A stretch of DNA of 64,000 nucleotides from Amphiura filiformis (GCF_039555335.1 NC_092637.1:2934001-2998000); one strand, 5' to 3'. Shown: positions 10,871 through 23,857, counted from the first letter of the stretch. The notes: a model not told the origin generated them from the sequence alone. Made by a program: numbers and translations.

Positions 10871-11835
10871 ATTGAGGCCACAGATTGAAGTGCAATTCTA
10901 GGTGGAATGGAGTAAAATATAGTGTTGTAGTACTCATGAAAGTGCCCAGCAGAAAATAAAGAAACGTTTCCAAAAACATTCACAAAGGTCAGGAAATTTT
11001 GCCAGAAAATATTAAAATATTGGTTTATATAAAGGGTACAAAATGTTTTAATAACATTCAGAAACTTGCTGCAAAACATTCTAACCTGTTTTTTTATTTC
11101 AGACGATTCGGATGATAGCTTTATTTTTTTTTCAGTTTTAGCTAGTGAACTAAAAAACTACAGTGTGCTTCTTGATATTAATACATTATAGGAAATGAGT
11201 CAAGGAAGCTGATAATCACATTTATATTTCCGTAGGTCTTGCGGTTCTTGAATAATCCACTCAATCGTTTTACATTGTTATTCATTTGTGATTGGAAAGA
11301 ATAATTCATGGCAAAAAATATGAAAAGTTTAGATGCAAAAAGCGATATATGCCATTTCAAAAAAGGCCACCATGTAACATGTGCTGACTTTGAATTAACC
11401 GTGACAGCCTAGTTAATAATTCCAAGATAAATTTTTTGAAAATATTGTCAAAAGTAGCACATTATTTTCTTTGGATTTGCCAATATCTCAAATTTCATAA
11501 ACAATAAGGATCGACCAAGCATCGATGATCGATCGAAAGATCAAACTAATTTGTTTCTATTGCCTAAACAGGCATAATAATCTGGGCTTATCCTGGTATC
11601 TAAGCTGTGTTATACCTTGCAATAGATATGCATATATGTATTGTGAGTATGCACAAGAATACACATGCAGCGCAGGAGTGTTCACTCGTGCGAGCGCAGT
11701 ATTTTACATTTGACACATGAATGATGACTCGCCAATGAGAAATCTCCAACTTGATCAAAAAGGTCACAAAAGTTGATATAAATTACATACCTAATGTAAG
11801 TTAAGGGTTGATCTGTTTAAAAATGACAATAAAAG

Positions 11836-11997
11836 TATTGTTTTGAGACCCTGCCATGTATCTATCGCCTGATATAACACGGTAGATACCATTATTTTCA
11901 TGTGGGATAACTTGGTGTTCTGCCTCATCGTTCCACTTTAAATGATATCTACCTTGTTATATCAGGCAAAATATACATGGCTGGGTCTCAAAATAAT
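11836..11997. mobile_element. Hairpin MITE
   Basis: Inverted arms of about 60 bp: TTTTGAGACCCTGCCATGTA on the left, ACATGGCTGGGTCTCAAAAT on the right, with internal pairing of GCCTGATATAACACGGTAGA. Non-coding. Confidence 0.6.
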
Positions 11998-12107
11998 ACA
12001 GTAAATCTTTAAGTCTGCCACTCATAACAACATGATTCAGAGGCATCATAGCAGCACATAGAGTGGGTGATGGGGTACTGGTACATACCCCTGCTGTGCT
12101 CCATCAA

Positions 12108-12337
12108 TAGAGGTTATCCACTTTACTCATGTGTGACTTCTAACAAAAGGCGCTGGTTCCCGTAGTATTCCTCATTCAAACTAATTCAATGCACGACCTC
12201 GGAGTTACCTGCATGACTTTGGCGGGCTATTTTGAAATAGTCATGGTTGCACATGCAGGTACTTCTTTTGAAAGTTCTAAACAAGGTATAGGAGTCGCTG
12301 GTAGGATATGCAGCTTATAGAACACGGATAACCTCTA
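12108..12337. mobile_element. Short TIR element (TAGAGGTTATCC)
   Basis: Ends TAGAGGTTATCC and GGATAACCTCTA are exact 12-bp inverted repeats; partial internal complementarity follows. Non-coding. Confidence 0.5.
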
Positions 12338-12369
12338 CTAGGCTTGATGCCTGTTCAATCACAGGTGAT

Positions 12370-12575
12370 GCCCAACAATGAACTATTCCACTTAACATCC
12401 ATAGCCTACACTCTGCTATGGAAGACAATCTTCAACACAGGGAGTGTGAATTTCAAATTTGGGTTACCTGAATGAGTTACTCTATTTTGAATCTACACCC
12501 CCTGTGTGGAAGATTAAGGTTATGTTTTCTAAAGGAGGTGTATGGATTTTAACTGGTATAGCCCAATAATGGATA
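12370..12575. mobile_element. Hairpin MITE
   Basis: Inverted arms include CAATCTTCAACACAGGG on the left and CCCTGTGTGGAAGATTAAGG on the right; complementarity extends outward to the CCAACAATG and CCCAATAATGG ends. Non-coding. Confidence 0.5.
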
Positions 12576-12877
12576 ACTCATGTTATACATGGATAACTTA
12601 TGTTATATAGAGGTTGCATAATTTTACAGTAATTTATGAGACGTGTATGATAATGCTAAAAACTGAATTTTGTTCAATTACTTTATTTACAAATGATACG
12701 AATTCAACACAGGAATATCTTTATTTACAAGAATATTTTATAAAAACAAATTTAGGTAAAATTTAAATCTAGGTAAAGTGAAAAGAAATAAAACAGGCAT
12801 TAAGCCATCAACTATGTGAACATTTATATATATAGGCTTACAGCATTACTTATCAATTTTATTTCACCATGTGTTTA

Positions 12878-13257
12878 GGGGCTGTGCAATAATTATGAGC
12901 ACGGGGGGGGGGGGGAAATTTCCAAGCAGCTCCCCCCTCTTGGTCCGCCAAAAATCGCTTGCCCCCCTCTCGGCCTGCCAAAAATTCTTCAAATTTTTGG
13001 GCTCCCAATTTACAAACCTAAAATGGTCTAGATACATGTTGCGAGCGCACCGAGCAGGAAAATTGACATATTGCATTTCCGTACAGTTTGCTAAGCATTT
13101 TTAGAGCGTTTTATTTAAAAGGCGCCCCAAATCAAAAGGTGCCGAAAATCGCCCCCCCTCTTGACTTGCCAAAAATTGCTTGCCCACCCTTTCGGCTCGC
13201 CAAACATTTCTTCCCCCCCTTTACCCTCCCCAGGGCTCATGATTATTGCACAGCCCC
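12878..13257. mobile_element. MITE with GGGGCTGTGCAATAAT ends
   Basis: Terminal inverted repeats GGGGCTGTGCAATAATTATG and CATGATTATTGCACAGCCCC, flanked by TTA on both sides. The interior contains diverged tandem C-rich units (CTTGCCCCCCTCTCGGCC type). Partial relatives are at 23020-23140 and 40313-40380. Confidence 0.7.
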
Positions 13258-13311
13258 TTATTTGTGTATGTGTGTATGTCACGATTTATGGTAACATATA
13301 CACACTGCTCT

Positions 13312-13576
13312 CCCAGCAAACACACGTTTTACAGGTTTAAATGTTGGATTATATAAAGGGTATAAAATGTTTTAATATAAGATTCATAAAACCTTTTTAA
13401 AAAAGGTGATGCAAAACTTTCTAACCGTTGACAAAATATTGTGCAAAACTGTTTGCCCAAAATATTCTACAATAACATTTTTAAAACGTTTTCACGACCT
13501 TTATATAACCCAACATTAAAATGTTATTAAAACGTTTTGAATAGACGTTTTTAAGTATATTTTTGTGTTTGCTGGG
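13312..13576. mobile_element. MITE with CCCAGCAAACAC ends
   Basis: Begins CCCAGCAAACACACGTTTT and ends GTGTTTGCTGGG; the interior is built of AAACGTTTT blocks and TATATAACCC motifs. The same family interrupts the minisatellite at 37517-38218. Confidence 0.7.
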
Positions 13577-13824
13577 TCGATTCTCTGGCGAAAATACCCC
13601 GGGTGTCATTCTGACACAGAAGTGCTACTCACTCACCAGTATATAGATAATTAATAACTGGCATTTACATGTATTTCAAACTCAAATTCTGCTACAGAAG
13701 AGTAAGAACAGCCATGCATAGGAAAACAAAACGCACTAATTTTCCCAATACACGAACCATAAATAAGGCCGATTCATCACCTGTCAGTTTCTACTCCCAA
13801 AGCACCCGGCAAAATAATAATTCC

Positions 13825-14064
13825 TAAGGTGACGAAAAAAGAAAACCCTGTTCTACGGGCCCGACCGATCAAAATTTTACCAAAAGTGGGAAACATTTTT
13901 TTCTTTACAAATGAATGCCGACCTAAATTTTTCTTCAAATTGCAAATCTTTTTGGTGATTGTTGGGGTCATTTGCAAAAAGATGAAATAAAAAAGGCCCG
14001 ACCGACCGACCCTACTTGAAAGGTTTGTCCGCCCGTACAACAGGATTTTTATTTACGTCGCTTA
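13825..14064. mobile_element. MITE, CCCTGTTCTACGGGC family
   Basis: Ends TAAGGTGACGAAAAAAG and ATTTACGTCGCTTA are inverted; ACCCTGTTCTACGGGCCCGA on the left matches CGCCCGTACAACAGGA on the right. Lies just downstream of kinase A on that gene's strand. Confidence 0.7.
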
Positions 14065-14347
14065 ATCATTTATATAGGCTTTTGTTCAGAGTACAACTGC
14101 GATGCCAAAAGCACCACTTTCAGCAGTGGCAGCAGAAGCATTCAAATTTAGGGGGGAGAGCATATCTTGTACCGATTTTTCAGTCTAAAAAGAAAAATGC
14201 ACAGGACAATTATTGCTGTATACCCATGGAAAAATTTGGACCCCCTCCCCGCCACACCTCTTTTGAAACTGGCGGCGGCAATGACAAACTGTTCCTTTAG
14301 CGTATTTCTCCGTGAGCTACTCCTCAGGGAAAATATCATCTCAGGCT

Positions 14348-14424
14348 CTACTTGAGATCCACTTCTGATTCGGTCGAGGTGCTACTTCCGGTGTCGTTGT
14401 TGCTAGAAATTGTGGTAGCAGATT
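14348..14424 (-). CDS. Kinase A terminal exon
   Basis: Encodes (E)SATTISSNNDTGSSTSTES to EVDLK and TAG at 14350-14348. Acceptor CTCTCGGCAG. It has the same 77-nt length and near-identical protein as 26841-26917, which is the strongest evidence that this distant exon belongs to the gene despite the 4.4-kb repeat-filled intron. Confidence 0.8.
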
Positions 14425-17400
14425 CTGCCGAGAGAAAATAAATAATGGAATCGTTTAAACAATGAGTATATTTTTCACATCTCAGAAATGGTATTATAAT
14501 GTATAATTGGCCAACTTTTGCATGGCATGATGTCGTAAAACACCAATATCAGCAGTAGATAAACTACTTCATCAACACAAATTTCAGCAGTAGATGACTA
14601 CTTCATCAACACCAATATCAGTAATAGATGACTACTTCATCAACACCAATATCAGTAATAGATGACTACTACATCAACACCAATATCAGTAATAGATTAC
14701 TACTTCATTAACACCAATATCAGCATTTGATTACTACTTCATCAACATCAATATCAGCAGTAAATAGCTACTTCATCAATACCAATATCAGCAGTAGATT
14801 ACTACTTCATCAATACCAATATCAGCAGTAGATGACTACTTCATCAACACCAATATCAGTAATAGATGACTACTTTATCAACACCAATATCAGTAATAGA
14901 TTACTACTTTATCAACACCAATATCAGCAGTAGATTACTACTTCATTAACACCAATATCAGCAGTAGATTACTACTTCATCAACACCAATATCAGCAGTA
15001 GATTACTACTTCATTAACACCAATATCAGCATTTGATTACTACTTCATCAACATCAATATCAGCAGTAAATAGCTACTTCATCAATACCAATATCAGCAG
15101 TAGATGATTGCTTCATCAACATTAATATCAGTAATAGATTACTACTTCAACACCAATATCAGCAGTAGATTACTACTTCATCAACACCAATATCAGCAGT
15201 AGATGACTACTACATCAACACCAATATCAGTAATAGATTACTACTTCATTAACACCAATATCAGCAGTAGATTACTACTTCATCAACATCAATATCAGCA
15301 GTAAATAGCTACTTCATCAATACCAATATCAGCAGTAGATAGCTACTTCATCAACACCACTATCAGTAATAGATGACTACTTTATCAACACCAATATCAG
15401 TAATAGATGACTACTTCATCAACACCAATATCAGTAATAGATTACTACTTCATTAACACCAATATCAGCATTTGATTACTACTTCATCAACATCAATATC
15501 AGCAGTAAATAGCTACTACATCAATACCAATATCAGCAGTAGATTACTACTTCATCAACACCAATATCAGCAGTAGATGACTACTACATCATCACCAATA
15601 TCAGTAATAGATTACTACTTCATCAACACCAATATCAGCAGTAGATTACTACTTCATCAACACCAATATCAGCAGTAGATGACTACTACATCAACACCAA
15701 TATCAGTAATAGATTACTACTTCATCAACACCAATATCAGCAGTAGATGACTGCTACATCAACACTAATATCAGTAATAGATTACTACTTCATCAATACC
15801 AATATCAGCAGTAGATTACTACTTCATCAACACCAATATCAGCAGTAGATGACTACTACATCAACACCAATATCAGTAATAGATGACTACTTTATCAACA
15901 CCAATATCAGTAATAGATGACTACTTTATCAACACCAATATCAGTAATAGATGACTACTTTATCAACACCAATATCAGTAATAGATGACTACTTTATCAA
16001 CACCAATATCAGTAATAGATTACTACTTTATCAACACTAATATCAGCAGTAGATGATTGCTTCATCAACACCAATATCAGCAGTAGATGACTACGTCATC
16101 AACACCAATATCAGCAGTAGATGACTACTTCATTAACACCAATATCAGCAGTAGATAGCTACTTCATCAACACCAATATCATCAGTGGATGGCTACCTCA
16201 TCAATACCAATATCAGCAGTAGATACCTGCTTCATCAACACCAATATCAGTAATAGATGACTACTTGATCAACATCAATATCAGCAGTAAATAAACACTT
16301 CTGCAACCACTCCTAATTACCGTGTGGAAGTCGAGCAGTAGTAGATGAACTACTTCTTCAACACTAATATCATCAGTAGATAGCTACTTCATCAACACCA
16401 ATATCACCAGCAGATAAACTACTTCATCAACACCAATATCAGCAGTAGATAACTACTTTAAACCAATATCAGCAGTAGATAAAATACCAATATTATCTGT
16501 AGATAACTACTTCACCAAGATCAGCAGTAGATGACTACTTCATCAACACCAATATCAGCAGTAAATAGCTACTTCATCAACACCAATGTCAACAGTGAAT
16601 GCCTACTTCATGATGACTACTTAATCAACACCAACATCAGCAGTAGATAAACTACTTCATCAACACCAATATCAGCAGTAGATAAACTACTTCATCAATA
16701 GCAATATCAGCAGTAGATGACTACTTCATCAACACCAATATCAGCATTAGATGACTACTTCATCAACACCAATATCAGCAGTAAATAGCTACTTCATCAA
16801 CACCAATGTCAACAGTGAATGCCTACTTCATGATGACTACTTAATCAACACCAACATCAGCAGTAGATAAACTACTTCATCAACACCAATATCAGCAGTA
16901 GATAAACTACTTCATCAATAGCAATATCAGCAGTAGATGACTACTTCATCAACACCAATATCAGCATTAGATGACTACTTCATCAACACCAATATCAGCA
17001 GTAGATAAACTATTTCATCAACACAATATCAGCAGTCAATAAACTATTTCATCAACACCAATATCAGCAGTAGATGAACTACTACATCAACACCAATATC
17101 AGCGGTAGATAAACTACTTCATCAACACCAATATCAGCAGTAGATAAACTACTTCATCAACACCAATATCAGCAGTAGATGACTACTACATCAACACCAA
17201 TATCAGTAATAGATTACTACTTCATCAACACCAATATCAGCAGTAGATGACTGCTACATCAACACTAATATCAGTAATAGATTACTACTTCATCAATACC
17301 AATATCAGCAGTAGATTACTACTTCATCAACACCAATATCAGCAGTAGATGACTACTACATCAACACCAATATCAGTAATAGATGACTACTTTATCAACA

Positions 17401-19919
17401 CCAATATCAGTAATAGATGACTACTTTATCAACACCAATATCAGTAATAGATGACTACTTTATCAACACCAATATCAGTAATAGATGACTACTTTATCAA
17501 CACCAATATCAGTAATAGATTACTACTTTATCAACACTAATATCAGCAGTAGATGATTGCTTCATCAACACCAATATCAGCAGTAGATGACTACGTCATC
17601 AACACCAATATCAGCAGTAGATGACTACTTCATTAACACCAATATCAGCAGTAGATAGCTACTTCATCAACACCAATATCATCAGTGGATGGCTACCTCA
17701 TCAATACCAATATCAGCAGTAGATACCTGCTTCATCAACACCAATATCAGTAATAGATGACTACTTGATCAACATCAATATCAGCAGTAAATAAACACTT
17801 CTGCAACCACTCCTAATTACCGTGTGGAAGTCGAGCAGTAGTAGATGAACTACTTCTTCAACACTAATATCATCAGTAGATAGCTACTTCATCAACACCA
17901 ATATCACCAGCAGATAAACTACTTCATCAACACCAATATCAGCAGTAGATAACTACTTTAAGCCAATATCAGCAGTAGATAAAATACCAATATTATCTGT
18001 AGATAACTACTTCACCAAGATCAGCAGTAGATGACTACTTCATCAACACCAATATCAGCAGTAAATAGCTACTTCATCAACACCAATGTCAACAGTGAAT
18101 GCCTACTTCATGATGACTACTTAATCAACACCAACATCAGCAGTAGATAAACTACTTCATCAACACCAATATCAGCAGTAGATAAACTACTTCATCAATA
18201 GCAATATCAGCAGTAGATGACTACTTCATCAACACCAATATCAGCATTAGATGACTACTTCATCAACACCAATATCAGCAGTAAATAGCTACTTCATCAA
18301 CACCAATGTCAACAGTGAATGCCTACTTCATGATGACTACTTAATCAACACCAACATCAGCAGTAGATAAACTACTTCATCAACACCAATATCAGCAGTA
18401 GATAAACTACTTCATCAATAGCAATATCAGCAGTAGATGACTACTTCATCAACACCAATATCAGCATTAGATGACTACTTCATCAACACCAATATCAGCA
18501 GTAGATAAACTATTTCATCAACACAATATCAGCAGTCAATAAACTATTTCATCAACACCAATATCAGCAGTAGATGAACTACTACATCAACACCAATATC
18601 AGCGGTAGATAAACTACTTCATCAACACCAATATCAGCAGTAGATAAACTACTTCATCAACACCAATATCAGCAGTAGATGAACTACTACATCAACACCA
18701 ATATCAGCAGTAGATAAACTACTTCATCAACATCAATATCAGCAGTAGATAAACTACTTCATCAACACCAATATCAGCAGTAAATAAACACTTCGTCAAA
18801 CACTCAGTTCTTAACTGTAACTCCTAATTTTACCTTGTGGAAGTCGAGCGATGACACCATCAATAGTGGGACGGTCGTGGCGGTCTATCTTCCAACAGAG
18901 GGGAAGCAAGTCCTCCACATATCTCGGAAAAGTATGTCTAATATTGCTGATAGGTTGGCCCCATATACGAGCTCCTCTTACATCCTGGTGAGCTGTTGGC
19001 ATCTCCTGGGTCGTGATTTCCCATATCAAAACACCGAAGGCATAGATATCAGATGCCGTAGAGAATTTGGATGACATTAGTAATTCTGGAGCCATCCAAG
19101 CTACAGTACCTTTGCGGGCAGAAGTGCCTGATAGATGATAATAATATTAAGGACAAAAACAATTATGAATTCGTAAATAGGAGGAAATGAAATTGAGAAG
19201 GAAGGTAGAAAGATAAAGGAAAAACATGACAGAAAGGAAGTGGTAAAAGTATTGAATGGTCGATGTGATCGAGTCAGTGACGGAGTGAGTGAGTAAATGA
19301 TCGATTGATCAGTTGAAAATAGGTTATTGGGTTAAGTGCATCACTTACCAGTAGTATGGTCCGTTTCTTCTGCGATTCCAAAATCGCACAATTTCATCAA
19401 ATCTCCAAACAGCAGGCAATTATCAGCTTTGATATCACGATGAACAACAGGCTTCCTAGTACCATCTGCATCGGGTAATCCGTCGTGTAGATATTTGATA
19501 GCTGATGCGCATTCCATTATCCACTTTTCCTGGAGTACCTCAATGACATCACCTCTACTTCTGTTCAAACGTGCCCGGAGTGATTCATCAGCCAATTCGG
19601 TAACTATCACAGAAATCATGCCTTCATGGATGTAATCAACAAAGCTTACAATGTGTGGATGTTGAGCCGTCTTCAAGATGTGGATCTCCTTCGCGTTCAT
19701 TATGCGCAGAATTTTAGCGGCGGCTACCGCGTGACCCTTGTACGACCCCTGTTTGAAATTGACACGGTAAACGGTGCCGAATTTACCGCTGCCGATCGGA
19801 GGATCATGAGTTATCATATCAGAATACTTCAGGGTCGCGTGCTCAGCCGGACTCTTACGTGCAACTTTCCGAAACAAACGAGGGTCACGCTGACCTTCGA
19901 AAAACTTCCTGATATCCAT
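14348..19919 (-). CDS. TKL-type protein kinase, copy A (lacks the N-terminal domain)
   Basis: Three exons on the minus strand (19919-19349, 19127-18834, 14424-14348) join in phase 1/phase 1 to 313 residues. The catalytic motifs are complete: glycine loop IGSGKFG (from I42), Lys69, alpha-C Glu78, HRDIKADN with Asp162, DFG at 179-181, and GTVAWMAPELL in the activation segment. The SDIYAFGVLIWEI type of sequence places it in the tyrosine-kinase-like group (RIPK/MLK-like), so Ser/Thr phosphorylation in a signalling pathway is the expected role. After the kinase domain there is only a Ser/Thr/Asn-rich tail ending ESEVDLK. Relative to kinase B, the N-terminal domain is missing by deletion and exon 1 runs directly into the kinase. 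The last intron contains a 4.3-kb minisatellite. The frame is intact throughout. Confidence 0.9.
14540..18800. repeat. 34-bp minisatellite array (about 125 units) in the kinase A intron
   Basis: Units of 34-36 bp containing ACTTCATCAACACCAATATC followed by AGCAGTAGATGACT variants run without interruption for 4.3 kb. The 34-bp period keeps no reading frame. Higher-order structure is visible: about 15655-17175 is repeated at 17155-18675 with an exact 1500-bp offset and one difference seen by eye (16471 versus 17971), and within each copy a 220-bp block (16561-16780) repeats immediately. A relic of about two units survives at the same place in kinase B (27047-27110). Confidence 0.95.
18834..19127 (-). 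CDS. Kinase A exon 2: activation loop and C-lobe
   Basis: Begins with the split Gly codon and TSARKGTVAWMAPELL, and ends at RLPQG. Acceptor CAG at 19130-19128, donor GTAAAA from 18833. The 294-nt length equals kinase B exon 3, and from the Met of MAPELL to the end the protein is identical, although about 20 bases differ silently. Confidence 0.9.
19349..19919 (-). CDS. Kinase A exon 1: N-terminus and kinase N-lobe to DFG
   Basis: Starts MDIRKFFEGQRD. The ATG context and upstream 70 bp match exon 1 of kinase B. Residues 21-29 (RKSPAEHAT) are encoded by bases starting with GTAAGA, at the position of B's exon 1 splice donor, so former intron sequence is now coding. Donor GTAAG at 19348-19344 on the minus strand; phase 1. 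Confidence 0.88.
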
Positions 19920-19944
19920 TCTACTTGCGGTTTACTATACGGAG

Positions 19945-19957
19945 GATATAAAAAAAA
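19945..19957 (-). promoter_or_regulatory. Possible TATA-like element upstream of kinase A
   Basis: The minus strand has TTTTTTTATATCC about 30 bp before the ATG. The equivalent site before kinase B (30545-30558) keeps the same motif within a 70-bp conserved flank. If used, the 5'UTR would be very short. No experimental support. Confidence 0.3.
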
Positions 19958-20086
19958 GTCACAGATTTATATAGCACAATTAATTAGAGTTAAGCGCTAC
20001 TATACTAAACAGCAGAGTTTAGAGTTAGATTTAGTGTTAAGAGGTTGAATATTTCATTTATACACTACATGCAATCATGTAGTATA

Positions 20087-20204
20087 CAAATACAACATGT
20101 TTTGAGGGGAAATAGTCAAAACTACTGGTCTTGAGGTCAAATCATCCAACACCGAGGGACCAGTAGTTTTGACTACTTCCCCGAAATGGAACATGTTGTA
20201 TTTG
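20087..20204. mobile_element. Hairpin MITE upstream of kinase A
   Basis: Near-perfect inverted arms: CAAATACAACATGTTTTGAG and ATAGTCAAAACTACTGGTC on the left, GACCAGTAGTTTTGACTA and GGAACATGTTGTATTTG on the right. Absent from the matching place upstream of kinase B. Confidence 0.6.
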
Positions 20205-20278
20205 TTTTACTGTACCTCATAAATATTTTCACTATCACGGCAACACGTAAACAAAAGTCAAAATACACCAATACCACA

Positions 20279-21484
20279 TACTGCAGTTACTGTCCGTTTT
20301 CCTATACACAATAGGCCTACACAGTGCTCTCCCCATTGACGCGTAACCTCTACAAATAGTGTATGTTAGAAGTATAGGCAATTGCCTAGTTAACGTCGCT
20401 GTGTGAAAAATATCCGGCCAATATTTAAAGTACTCTACTGAAATATAGTTTTGTAACATGTCCTAAGTTTTTAGCTAATTTAGATGTTTGGAAATATTCG
20501 CACTTTGGTGTTATAGTGTATGTTATTGGTAATAGGACATTGCCCTCTTAACGTCACTGTGTGAAAAATAACCGGCCAATATTTAAAGTACTCTTCTGAA
20601 ATTCTAGAAAATATAGTTTTGTAACATGTCCTAAATTTTTAGCTAATTTGGGTGTTTGGGAATATTCGCACTTTTTTGTTTTAGGAAGGATATTATGTAA
20701 ATGACAGATAACACCAAAAAATATGAAGAAATTATTTCCAAACCGTGTTACGGTCCACAGCCATTATGTTTCTCATTTTCAAGAATTCTGGTTAACAATA
20801 TGCACACTATTGTCTCATTTCGTGAACAAAGGCCCACACAGTAATTGTTACCCTGCGTTTGCTTTATAATCGTTCACCCAACTGAAACTATAATACCAGC
20901 TCATTGCTCATTGCACAGGTAAAACAGAAACATGTGTAGTGTGGTTTTAACCAGAGAAGATCTGATGTAACATAGTTGAGCTGTTTTCAATGAGTGTTAG
21001 CTTGGTTTAATCAAGAGCTGTAGGCATTCTTGTATTGTTTGTAAAATGTTTTGTCAAATAAAATTTAAAATGCGGAAATAAACACTACTTATGAATAATA
21101 TATATCATTCATTGATCATGAATATGCATGTTATCGCGACGTTAAAATCATCGGATTGAATCCATGGCGTTTACTACGTGTATATAGTGTCGCGAAAATC
21201 AGAAAAGTGGTGGTGCATCGGAAGGATATTTTTCTCCACGGGGAGAGGGGCAAGTAAATGAATACCATTTTAAACGATCATTTACGGTGGAATTAACACT
21301 ATTTTGTTGTGTCTTTTAATTATAAAGAGTAAAAAATCAGACAGATTTTTTATTTCACACATTGTACAAATATCACAAACAATACAAGAATGCCTACAGC
21401 TCTTGGTTTAATAGCTTTTAATGGGGTTTAAGCCCTGCAAAGGTCGTGGTGAATTCTACTGTAGACATGACTGCGTCATGAGCG
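20279..21484. other. Upstream arm of the kinase segmental duplication (copy A)
   Basis: Aligns with 32331-33178 upstream of kinase B: both begin TGCAGTTACTGTCCGTTTTC and both end around TTCTACTGTAGACATGACTG. No coding exon was recognised in either, so this is probably 5' flank copied together with the kinase gene. Confidence 0.65.
20340..20690. repeat. Tandem duplication, unit about 170 bp, upstream of kinase A
   Basis: Two consecutive units share CACTGTGTGAAAAATA.CCGG, CCAATATTTAAAGTACTCT and TTTTGTAACATGTCCTAA. Related sequence occurs at 32400-32790 upstream of kinase B, so the repeat is part of the segmental duplication. Confidence 0.65.
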
Positions 21485-23236
21485 TGCCGGTCGGCATGGT
21501 AAATAAGCTTAATATGTGATGCGCTCAACAAAATCAGTCGGAACTCGGAAATATAAAATTTTCAGTTTCTTATAGGATAATAAAAAGCATTTACAAAGCT
21601 GGATTTTGCAGAAAACCCCATTGAAATTGAACAACCAGTTCCAAAGATATGAGGGTCACTCCATATGATATCAAGGAGCCCCCCCCACACACACACACAC
21701 CTGACCCCCTCAGATTTGCTTTATATTTTAGTCATAGGTTGTACCTATATGACTAAATATTAAAAACCTGCAAATTTGAGGTCTCTAGCTCTTACGGATT
21801 TTTTGTGGCAGGCATTTAAAGTTGGCGTAGGGGGTCTAAATTTGGACCCAAAAGTTGCCCTTTAAATAAATTTCATCTTTGGGAGTCTGTGCCTTCTTTC
21901 TGGGGACAACTTGGAAAAAAATAGTTTACAGTTGTGGGGGAGGGGTGTCTTCTATCCGAAGAGCCAGAGGTGGCAATCATGTTGCCTTGCCCAGGGACCA
22001 TCAAAAGGTCAATTCGGCCATATAGCAGAAAAAAAATTCTTCACACACGAAGGTTGGACGACGATGTTGATACTATTCAGTAAGCTTTAAATATGAGAGG
22101 TTTGTTCGATTTCATCACTTCAGGGTATTGAACACAAGCAGCAAATATTCAAATTAGTACATTGTAATTAAATAAAATCATACCTTTTTGTGATGTATGT
22201 TGATTAATAATCCCAGATCTACAACCATAACGGCTTGCTTCTGCGAATGGTATATACCAATTAATGTTAATGTGTATGTGTCCTAACACTCGTCGTTCCT
22301 ATCAAAACACATACAGTCTGGATCTAAAAGTACAAAGTACAAAGTAAACTGCTGACATTTTTGTTCATAAATTATCTACTGCGAATGGTATAATAATTAT
22401 TATCATACCAATCAATTTTTGTTTAAATTGTTACTCATGCGGTGACACAATTGGGTCCCAATTGGACCAAGTTCAAACAAAATGCTCAAGCCAGGCTAAA
22501 AAGCATTATATAAAGCATGCTAGCCTATATGTAAAGAAAAGAGAGAAATAGTTTTGAAGATAAAAGATCAAAGATAAAAATTCCCTTTAAAAGGGAAAGC
22601 CAGCCTCAATATAGAAGAGGTCTTGCTGTCAGCCTCTGTGTCAAGAGAAAGAAAACTTCTTAATCCAATCTCTCAAGAGCCACGGAGGCATAACATTTTG
22701 CATGGGTCCCATGGGTTTGTGTGTAGTTTCTTGTCATTTTGCCAGAGACAAAAAATACCTTGTCTCAGATTTTGCAAATTCCCATGGGTTTGTGTATAGA
22801 ACCAGTTTTCTTGTCATTTTGCAAACTTCAATGGGTTTGTGCTGGAATGAAATAGCAATATTCTTCGTTTTACCTCGTTTGTTCGGCTCGAAAGTTAAAG
22901 GGGACAATATGATCAGTGAAAACTAACATTTGACATGTTTAAATATAGGAATCTATTCTTTATGCAAATCACATCTTATTGCTTTAAAAGGTACTCATAA
23001 ATGTGTGCGTAGCCCTTATGACATACCAAGATTATCTTGCCTCTCCCCTTTCGACCTGCTAAAATGCCCCCCCTCCCTTTGCCCTGCCAACCCCCCTCTT
23101 TTTCCCACCCGGAGGACAAATAAATTATTGCACGGCTATTCTCTAATAATCCCTGATATTAACTTGTGCTTACTAAGTGAAGGGACATAATTATGAAGGG
23201 CCGGCATCGTAAGCTATAAGGGCATAGCCATAGTCT

Positions 23237-23588
23237 AAGGGGGGGAAGGGGTATACACCCCTGGCCAATTTTGTGCCTATTTTTGCATTTTTCTATAAAA
23301 AATTAGCGCATTAGTGACAAGTAAGATATCAAGGCAAGGACTACAATTACTGCACTGGAAATTTTATTTCAGCACAGACAACAGTTGTGGAGTTACAGTC
23401 AAAAATGAGGGAAAACCAATATTTGATCAATAAATCAATAACTACTTGTCTTGAGTCACTGAAATTCCAGTGTAGTAACTGGATTCCTTGCCCCTATAAT
23501 ATACATAACTTTTGTTACCAGTGTATTATTAGTTTTTGAGAAAAATGCAAAAATAGTCACAAATTTATCAAGGGGTGTAGTACCACCT
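23237..23588. mobile_element. MITE, second copy of the 2699-3050 family
   Basis: Same long inverted arms (CTGGCCAATTTTGTGCCTAT on the left) and same interior (AAAATGAGGGAAAACCAATA, here opposite to 2699-3050). Confidence 0.7.
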
Positions 23589-23857
23589 TAAGGAAAAGAA
23601 CCCTGTCAGCAAAGTAGCCCGGGCCTATCCAGAGAAGTGGATCTATAGGGTTTCCAAAAGGTGACGGAAAGATGTTATATTACACTCCGGCCTTTCCTGT
23701 GGGAGTCTAAAGGGGAGAGGTTTCTACGTCTTTTTTCAATGCCTCTTAATCATTTTGATGGAGCAGTTTGGCAAAATACCGTATACACATCAATGCTATG
23801 ATTGTCCTTTGAAACTAATGTTATGGCACCTCCTACAGTATATGAGCGCCTCAATAC

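Larger units (their letters stand above)
10871..14347. other. Intergenic region between the RING gene and kinase A
   Basis: Apart from the hairpin and TIR elements listed separately, I see no gene. Short open frames show no recognisable domain, and no splice-linked coding exons were found on either strand. Confidence 0.6.

Noticed and set aside
14540-18800. CRISPR-like array of 34-bp units
   Set aside because: The units are contiguous with no unique spacers, in a eukaryotic intron; it is a minisatellite.
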